From: a bacterium
Lineage (GTDB): Bacteria; Babelota; Babeliae; Babelales; Vermiphilaceae
Assembly (NCBI GenBank): GCA_030672115.1
Contig: DAOVGZ010000009.1
Span: forward strand, 1 to 18,574
DNA length: 18,574 bases
Direction: 5' to 3'
Shown: in pieces, positions 13,435 through 18,574 of the stretch
Position numbering within the stretch: the stretch's first letter is position 1
Layout of the letters: each line of letters starts with the position of its first letter
Made by a program: the position numbers and the translations under genes
The notes under the pieces: model-generated
What the model was told of the DNA's origin: nothing
Database searches by the model: none
Seen by the model: the letters and a program-made list of their open reading frames with translations, nothing else

Positions 13435-13476
13435 AAGTAGCATAAAAAAGAGATGCGGTTCTTTCTTGTGCTACTT
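13435..13476 (+). promoter_or_regulatory. Stem-loop in the leader of glk
   Basis: AAGTAGCA (13435-13442) pairs exactly with TGCTACTT (13469-13476), and the inner AAAAAAG/CTTTCTT adds up to seven more pairs with one mismatch, leaving a loop around GATGCGGTT. No T-run follows, so it is probably not an intrinsic terminator. It ends about 20 bases before the glk start, just ahead of AAAGGAA, and might affect mRNA stability or translation. Confidence 0.45.
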
Positions 13477-13496
13477 ACAAAAAAAGGAATATCACA

Positions 13497-14561
13497 ATGT
13501 TACATTTTGAAAAAAAAGAATACACAAAAAAAATACCAACTAATATTGAATGTGTTTTAGGGGCAGATATTGGAGGGACCAATAGCAATATTGGCATTTT
13601 TTATAACACCAATAAATCATTAAAACTTCTTTTTTCTTTGCATTTTAAAAGTCAGGAGATTATAAATTTTACTGACTTTACAAATGACATTCTTCTTTAT
13701 CTAAAAAAAACATATTCTATTTCCATTAAACGTTCGTGCTTTGCTGCTGCTGGCCCAGTTGCTGAACATAGAAACAAATGCAAACCAACCAACCTCAATT
13801 TTGTTATTGATGCTGATCAGCTCATTAAAAATACCGATCTTGAATGTGCAACATTAGCAAATGATTTTGAAATTATTGGTCATGGGCTCATGCTTTTAGA
13901 ACCTGAAAAACTAATTCAAATCAAACAAGGTAAAATTCGTAAAACCTCTGCTCGTATTATTGTCGGTGCAGGAACAGGTTTAGGAAAATGTATTTTACAA
14001 TGGCACGAAAAATTCAAACGTTCAATGCCAATGCCTTCTGAAGGTGGGCATGCAGATTTTTCGGCACAAACTCAAGAAGAACTTGATCTCATTACTTTTA
14101 TACAACAAACAGAACACCGCAATTGTAATATTTCTTGGGAAGATGTTCTTTCTGGCAATGGAATAAATCGTATATACAAATTCTTTAGTCAACAAGGTAA
14201 CAATAAAAACATACATAAAAAGATTAAAGACAACGGCCTTCATCCAGATAAAATTTTTGCAAATAAAGATTTAGACGCATATAGCAAAAAAACTTATGAA
14301 CTTTATGCAAAGCTGTATGCTCGATGCATAAAAAATTTTGCACTGGAAGCTTTAGCATTAGGTGGAATTTATATTGCCGGTGGTATCGCAAGTAAAAATT
14401 TGGAACTTTTTAAACAAAAACTTTTTATAAATGAATTTCTTAATTGTGGAAAACAAGCAGGACTTTTAAAAAATATTCCTATCTATGTTATTGCTGATTA
14501 CAACGTAAGCTTATATGGTGCTGCACAATTTATGATGCTCGAAAAAACCTGTCTAAAGTAA
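13497..14561 (+). CDS. glk: Glucokinase (Glk family)
   Basis: Cytoplasmic enzyme that phosphorylates glucose to glucose 6-phosphate with ATP, feeding glycolysis; 354 residues against about 320 in E. coli. The ATP-binding phosphate-1 motif DIGGTN is at residues 24-29. GPV follows at 86-88, and the catalytic aspartate is Asp123 in LANDFEIIGHG. GAGTGLG (157-163) and SEGGHADFSA (181-190) carry the sugar-contacting glutamate and histidine, EDVLSGNGI (215-223) follows, and GGIYIAGGIASK is near 289-300. These identify the hexokinase-type glucokinase family (Pfam Glucokinase) rather than the ROK family. The extra length comes from an N-terminal extension of about 18 residues and small insertions. The ATG is preceded by AAGGAA. 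The downstream hairpin overlaps its stop codon. Confidence 0.93.
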   Translation: MLHFEKKEYTKKIPTNIECVLGADIGGTNSNIGIFYNTNKSLKLLFSLHFKSQEIINFTDFTNDILLYLKKTYSISIKRSCFAAAGPVAEHRNKCKPTNLNFVIDADQLIKNTDLECATLANDFEIIGHGLMLLEPEKLIQIKQGKIRKTSARIIVGAGTGLGKCILQWHEKFKRSMPMPSEGGHADFSAQTQEELDLITFIQQTEHRNCNISWEDVLSGNGINRIYKFFSQQGNNKNIHKKIKDNGLHPDKIFANKDLDAYSKKTYELYAKLYARCIKNFALEALALGGIYIAGGIASKNLELFKQKLFINEFLNCGKQAGLLKNIPIYVIADYNVSLYGAAQFMMLEKTCLK

Positions 14562-14591
14562 AAAAATGCCCCGGGTCCTTACCCGGGGCAT
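14560..14591 (-). terminator. Rho-independent terminator, probably bidirectional
   Basis: ATGCCCCGGGT (14566-14576) and ACCCGGGGCAT (14581-14591) form a perfect 11-bp, GC-rich stem with a four-base loop. On the minus strand it is followed by T7, ending the Cache-protein gene. On the plus strand, the side after glk, the trailing sequence is only moderately T-rich. The glk TAA lies in the T-run (A-run on plus). Confidence 0.92.
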
Positions 14592-14608
14592 AACAATTTA
14601 ATAATAAC

Positions 14609-16297
14609 TTAAAGATAAAAGCTGGAACCAACTAAATAATTTGTACCATCTTTTTGTACCTTCTCAAAATATGCAACCTTTTTTGAGCCGCTCATAGAAA
14701 AATAACTTGTTCCAGATCCATCTTTAACAATTTTTATAAATGATGAAATATAATTTCTTCCTTTATCATCTTTTGCTTTAGAAAGATCTCGCCAAATAAT
14801 ATTTTTATTTGTTCCCCAGGCATAACAAATACCATCAAAGTCTGTAACAAAAAGGCTCAAATCTCCTTTGGTAAATTCGCCACCATTTTTTACAAACGCA
14901 CCAAAAGCTTCTTCTTTTGAGCTATCTGCAAGCAAACTCACTCCACCCTTGACCAGTAGTTGCATCATTTCGGGCTTAGATATTGGATGCAATCCGGAAC
15001 CAATAACAAATTTATTTTTTCCAATTTTAACAAGTTCAACATAAACAAAGCGTGATGAATTTCGAATTTTATAATCAATCCAGCCACCACCAGCTTTTGC
15101 TTTATCAATCATTTCTTGAACAAAATATCTACCGGTATCATCAACAACTTTGCTCTGATTAGTCCCAACATAATCTGGATTATCACCATGAGCTATTACG
15201 TTTCCATTTAAATCATATAAAAATACAAACAAGTCTCCAAACCTAAATCCTTTTTCTGTTTTTGATGTAAATTTTTGTTTTGATTGAGAAATTCCATGCA
15301 TTTCCATATATCTAAAACCACTTCGAACGAGATCAACAACCGCAGTTCTTCCAGCCGTTGGATAATAACCACAGGCAATAAAATAATGCTTTCCTTTAGC
15401 GTCAGTTACTTTTCGAGCATATGCCATTTTTGGAGCACGCTTTGAAACATACTCAACCCAAACTCCTCCATCAGATTTTTTTAATTTTTTAATAATTTCT
15501 TTATTTACATATGTTCCTTTTACATCTTGATATTGTAAGGAATTTTGCCCTATCAATCCTGGCCTATCACCTTGTGCAACTATGTTGCCATCAAAATCAA
15601 GCGCAAAAATATACAAATCTCCCAAAACAAATTGGCCTAATGAATAATTAAAACGACTAAATGCTTCTTCGACAGAACCTTCTCGCTTAATTACAGAATT
15701 AAAATATGATGCAGCTCCATCTACTAAATTAATAACGGCATCACGTTTAGAATGAGGATAAAAACCACAACCAACGGCATAAGTTTTTCCATCTTTTTTT
15801 ACCTGAGTAACATATGACATTTTGGTAGCATTTTTCCATTCATAAACAATCCAGCCACCACCTTTTTTTGCTTTTTCAATTAAAGAACGGACAATAAAGA
15901 CACCATATGAATCTTGATAATCATAAAGATTTTTCCATAGAATTTCTTGATATTTACCTATTGCATTACATACACCATCAAAATCATATACAAAAAGATA
16001 CAACTCACCTTTCATAAAATTTTGATCATAAGAGAACGCATTAAATGATTTGGCTATACTATTTTTTTTCAAATAATTAGTAGCTTTATCAACAAGCTCT
16101 TGAGCATCTTTTCTTCTATTTTTATAAAACTGTTCTTCATTAAATTCCGGAACAATAGTTCCTTGTGCAACCATTTTTGAATTAACAATATTTTTAGATG
16201 AAACAATCTCTTTTTGTTTTCGTTTTACGCCAGCAATCGCCATAGAAAAAAAACAAACAAAACTCAAAAAAATTATCAATAAACGTTTTTTCACCAC
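14609..16297 (-). CDS. Exported protein with four tandem Cache-like sensor domains
   Basis: About 562 residues with a signal peptide (KKRLLIIFLSFVCFFSMAIAG, about 3-23) and then four copies of an about 120-residue domain, roughly 62-182, 187-313, 318-438 and 443-562. Each has the pattern of single-Cache type 2 domains: a helical opening (AVINLVDGAASYF), then F-(3)-GDLY-F-DFDG, a loop with G-N-P-(L/Y)-G, a GGGW-(V/I)-Y strand, K-YV-VKK-GK-Y and a final CGFYP (GSGLHP and GSSFYL in the last copies). Cache domains bind small molecules outside the cell. No transmembrane helix after the signal peptide, HAMP, kinase or chemotaxis output is present, so it cannot signal alone. The start is one of two adjacent GTG codons (16297 or 16294); AAGGAG favours the second. 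It follows the Bax-inhibitor gene by 17 bases. Confidence 0.88.
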   Translation of the reverse strand: MVKKRLLIIFLSFVCFFSMAIAGVKRKQKEIVSSKNIVNSKMVAQGTIVPEFNEEQFYKNRRKDAQELVDKATNYLKKNSIAKSFNAFSYDQNFMKGELYLFVYDFDGVCNAIGKYQEILWKNLYDYQDSYGVFIVRSLIEKAKKGGGWIVYEWKNATKMSYVTQVKKDGKTYAVGCGFYPHSKRDAVINLVDGAASYFNSVIKREGSVEEAFSRFNYSLGQFVLGDLYIFALDFDGNIVAQGDRPGLIGQNSLQYQDVKGTYVNKEIIKKLKKSDGGVWVEYVSKRAPKMAYARKVTDAKGKHYFIACGYYPTAGRTAVVDLVRSGFRYMEMHGISQSKQKFTSKTEKGFRFGDLFVFLYDLNGNVIAHGDNPDYVGTNQSKVVDDTGRYFVQEMIDKAKAGGGWIDYKIRNSSRFVYVELVKIGKNKFVIGSGLHPISKPEMMQLLVKGGVSLLADSSKEEAFGAFVKNGGEFTKGDLSLFVTDFDGICYAWGTNKNIIWRDLSKAKDDKGRNYISSFIKIVKDGSGTSYFSMSGSKKVAYFEKVQKDGTNYLVGSSFYL

Positions 16298-16314
16298 AAA
16301 CTCCTTAAAAAAAT

Positions 16315-17013
16315 TTAATTTTCGCGACGATTACCCATAAACCTCAACATATATAAAAAAAGATTTATAAAATCTAAATACAATGTGAGTGCACCATAAA
16401 TTGCAATTTTTCCTCTTGTTTTATTATCAACAACCAAACGTGATGCTATCTTTTTAATTTTTTGTGTATCATATGCCGTTAAAAGCGTAAAAATTAAAAC
16501 TCCAGCGATAGAAAGAATAAAATCAAAACCGGAACTACGTAAAAAAATATTAACAACACCACCTAAAATTAACCCCCATAACCCCATAATGGCAAAACTT
16601 CCAACACTGCTTAAATCTGTTTTTGTAAAATAACCATACAAAGCTATTCCTAAAAACATACCTGCAGTTATTAAAAACGTAGAAGCTATTGATGTTTTGG
16701 TATACACAAAAAAAACTGAGGCCATAGTAACCCCAACAGAAGCTGCATATGTTATAAATGCAGTAATTGCCATAAAAAGCGACATACGCATAATAAAAAA
16801 AGCAATTGCAATAACAAGAGCAAATTGCAAAATAATTAATAAAATCATAGCCCATGAATGTGTCATTAAATAAGTAAAAAATAATTTCGACTCAAATACA
16901 TAATAAGCGATACCAGCAGTGACAGCCAAAGCACATGACATCCAGGCATATACTTTATACATAAAATTAGAAACTGATGCTTCCTGCGGATAAGGATATT
17001 CAGGATATTGCAT
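16315..17013 (-). CDS. Bax inhibitor-1/YccA-family membrane protein
   Basis: Seven-helix inner-membrane protein of the TMBIM/BI-1 family, 232 residues. Bacterial members such as B. subtilis YetJ behave as pH-sensitive calcium leak channels, and E. coli YccA modulates FtsH. The family features are clear: a hydrophilic N-terminus followed by VYAWMSCALAVTAGIAYYV, alternating helices to the end, and the C-terminal motifs TAYDTQKIK (Asp182) and GALTLYLDFINLFLYMLR (Asp214), the aspartate pair that gates calcium in YetJ. The ATG is preceded by GGGAG. It heads a two-gene unit with the four-Cache protein. The exact role here, ion leak or protease control, cannot be chosen from sequence. Confidence 0.92.
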   Translation of the reverse strand: MQYPEYPYPQEASVSNFMYKVYAWMSCALAVTAGIAYYVFESKLFFTYLMTHSWAMILLIILQFALVIAIAFFIMRMSLFMAITAFITYAASVGVTMASVFFVYTKTSIASTFLITAGMFLGIALYGYFTKTDLSSVGSFAIMGLWGLILGGVVNIFLRSSGFDFILSIAGVLIFTLLTAYDTQKIKKIASRLVVDNKTRGKIAIYGALTLYLDFINLFLYMLRFMGNRREN

Positions 17014-17210
17014 TATTTACTCCCTGTTTAAAAAATAGTTACAATCAATTCATTCTTATCAATACAGATCCTTTTGCACAAGAGTTAAGCGTTTTTACAA
17101 ATTATAGTTATGTCTTGCACGAATAAATAAGATTGTGTTAATCCTAAAAACGAAAATTTCTTTCCAAAAAGAATGAAAATAAAATTACCATTTCAAAAAA
17201 GGAAAATACC
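17014..17210. other. Divergent intergenic region
   Basis: These 197 AT-rich bases separate the minus-strand Bax-inhibitor operon from the plus-strand Ala/Lys-rich gene, so promoters for both should lie here. TTGCAC with TACAAA 16 bases later (17074-17101) is a weak plus-strand candidate. No gene, repeat or strong hairpin is seen. Confidence 0.4.
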
Positions 17211-18080
17211 ATGAAAAAATTACACTCTGCCTGTTGTGGAATAATTGCAGCCACCATCTTGGCTGGTTGGGGATCACAAGAATCAAATATTGCTGGCGAT
17301 AAAAAACATGACACGAACTTTTATGGAATATTACAAACTTGGTCAAATCCTGACACCAAAATGGCTGTTGAAAACATCTCTATTGATAATCTCATCAAAC
17401 AAATCCCTGTATTTGTAAAACCATCAACAACAAAAAAATCAACACAAAATGCTACAAAAAAGGCAGCTAAAGATGCTGCAATGGCTGCCAAAAAAGCTGC
17501 TGCGGCTGCAAATAAAGCTGCCAAAGCTGCATTAAAAGCTAGCAAAACACCAAAAGATTTAACCAAAACATCGCAAGATGCTTCCCTTGCGGCACAAGCT
17601 GCAGCAGAGGCAGCCGCTGCAGCAGCAAAAGCTGCGACAGCAGCTGCACAAATTGCTGAACAACCAATGGAACAAAAAGCAACTGATCCAAAAACACATG
17701 TCTTACAAAGTGATCCAGTAAAAACTTTTATTAAAGCAAATATAGATCTTGTAGAAGTAGGAGAAATACGCATTCCAAATCCGAATGAAATATGGACCTA
17801 TAAAAAAGAAAAAAGTTATCGTGAATCAAAATATTTAGAAATAATTTTCGTTTCTAAAGATGCAAAAAAAACACAAAACCACTACCTCATTGAAAATAGA
17901 AAAAAAATATACTGCGACAGAGTAAGCTCAGCTGGCCCAGAAGAACAAGAAGTTCCACTCGAAGCATTAAAAAGTTTAAAAGTTACTGGCTACACAGACC
18001 GAAAAGCTGATGATGCAAAAAGAAAACAAGAAGAAGAAAAACGAATAATTAAAAAACTTGCAACAAAAAAAACAAAATAA
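17211..18080 (+). CDS. Exported Ala/Lys-rich protein, function unknown
   Basis: Not recognised; 289 residues. The N-terminus (MKKLHSACCGIIAATILAGW) looks like a lipoprotein signal, but the expected cysteine after LAG is tryptophan (TGG), so it is probably cleaved or anchored differently; Cys8-Cys9 are too early. Residues about 80-150 are low-complexity Ala/Lys (KKAAKDAAMAAKKAAAAANK and AAQAAAEAAAAAAKAATAAA), surely a long helix like those in bacterial histone H1-like or TolA-type linkers. The C-terminal part (about 165-270) is a compact mixed region (VGEIRIPNPNEIWTYKKEKS, EIIFVSKDAKK, IYCDRVSSAG), and the end is again charged (KRKQEEEKRIIKKLATKKTK). The ATG has AAGGAAAA upstream. A periplasm-spanning or surface protein is plausible; no function can be named. 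Confidence 0.75.
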   Translation: MKKLHSACCGIIAATILAGWGSQESNIAGDKKHDTNFYGILQTWSNPDTKMAVENISIDNLIKQIPVFVKPSTTKKSTQNATKKAAKDAAMAAKKAAAAANKAAKAALKASKTPKDLTKTSQDASLAAQAAAEAAAAAAKAATAAAQIAEQPMEQKATDPKTHVLQSDPVKTFIKANIDLVEVGEIRIPNPNEIWTYKKEKSYRESKYLEIIFVSKDAKKTQNHYLIENRKKIYCDRVSSAGPEEQEVPLEALKSLKVTGYTDRKADDAKRKQEEEKRIIKKLATKKTK

Positions 18081-18208
18081 AAAATAATCACTTTATTTTT
18101 TTAAAAGCCACACTAGAGCATCAATTAATTGTATTTTTTTGTTTTTATGCGATCATAAACTACAGAAAAAATACATCTTGTCTGTCTAAAAAAATAAGGA
18201 ATTAATAA

Positions 18209-18574
18209 ATGAAAACAAAAACAATTCTTACACCATTTTTCTTGTGCTTAATTTTGGGCATAAACAGCACCACATTTTCAATGGGTTTACTTGCAAAACT
18301 TGTATGTGGCTTGGCAAACAAACAAGAAGGGACATCACTAAATAGCAATTTCAACAGCACCAACATGTGCCCAATCCCTGATGATAAATCTCCCCACTAC
18401 AAAGACATCGAAGAAAATTTTGGTAAAAATGTTGCAGACTCCATCACAACACAGCCTGATTTTTTGCAAGAAGACTTTGAACTTGAAAGTCAAGATGAAG
18501 ACAAAGATCTTACCTGGTACTGCTATTCACTCGCAAATATAACCGAAAAAGAAGCATCTATCCTTGCCGAATCA
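18209..18574 (+). CDS. Exported protein, partial (3' end outside window), function unknown
   Basis: An ATG at 18209 with AAGGA eleven bases upstream opens a frame of 122 codons that reaches the right edge without a stop. A signal peptide is clear (MKTKTILTPFFLCLILGINS to about residue 24). The mature part is acidic, with QEDFELESQDEDKDLTWYC near 87-105, and has several cysteines (33, 54, 105). No domain is recognisable in this part. It follows the Ala/Lys-rich gene by 128 bases, a gap that contains only AT-rich sequence with a weak AAATAA/TTTATTT hairpin near 18085-18107. Confidence 0.7.
   Translation, partial: MKTKTILTPFFLCLILGINSTTFSMGLLAKLVCGLANKQEGTSLNSNFNSTNMCPIPDDKSPHYKDIEENFGKNVADSITTQPDFLQEDFELESQDEDKDLTWYCYSLANITEKEASILAES

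Noticed and set aside
17321..17773. Minus-strand open frame of 150 codons rich in Ala
   Set aside because: It is the antisense shadow of the Ala/Lys-rich coding region; low-complexity GC-richer codons keep the opposite strand open.

Overview
The window is AT-rich and tightly packed, with short intergenic gaps, standard stop codons (TAA, TGA and TAG all terminate genes) and many secreted or membrane proteins of no obvious family. A low-GC bacterium with eukaryote-like secreted proteins, a polyamine importer and large signal-peptide-bearing paralogues fits a protist-associated endosymbiont. Candidatus Dependentiae (TM6, Babela-like) is my best guess, but it is inferred from gene content; no rRNA or marker gene is present to prove it.

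Layout. 1-3038 (minus): a His-rich six-helix membrane protein followed by potA, potB and potC in one overlapping operon; potC runs off the left edge. 3177-5087 (minus): two tRNA-Leu genes bracket a HIT-family hydrolase, a decayed hydrolase copy and an intact alpha/beta hydrolase. This block carries the scars of a tandem duplication. 5182-7091 (minus): a DUF167 gene, a GspF/PilC membrane platform gene and a small secreted protein form an operon. 7255-7826 (plus): tRNA-Ser(GCT), tRNA-Arg(ACG) and tRNA-Ser(TGA).

7890-12037 (minus) is the most unusual part. A secreted protein combining a Skp1/BTB-like domain with a WD40 propeller, and a neighbouring secreted repeat protein, share a C-terminal module with an acidic tail and share the DNA beyond the stop codon, including a UUCG terminator. 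The second gene is split by an in-frame CAA-to-TAA change. Between the two lies a truncated IS5-type transposase reading the other way, ending where the shared DNA begins.

12063-14561: a flavodoxin-family oxidoreductase (minus) diverges from a Cys/His-rich membrane protein and a glucokinase (both plus). 14609-17013 (minus): a Bax-inhibitor-1 family membrane protein is followed by a secreted protein made of four tandem Cache-like domains. 17211-18574 (plus): an Ala/Lys-rich exported protein and the start of another exported protein.

Taken together: polyamine import, glucose phosphorylation, one component of a pilus or secretion platform, and many exported proteins likely to act in the envelope or in a host cell. 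The Skp1/BTB-WD40 protein and its shared C-terminal module are the best candidates for an undescribed effector family.
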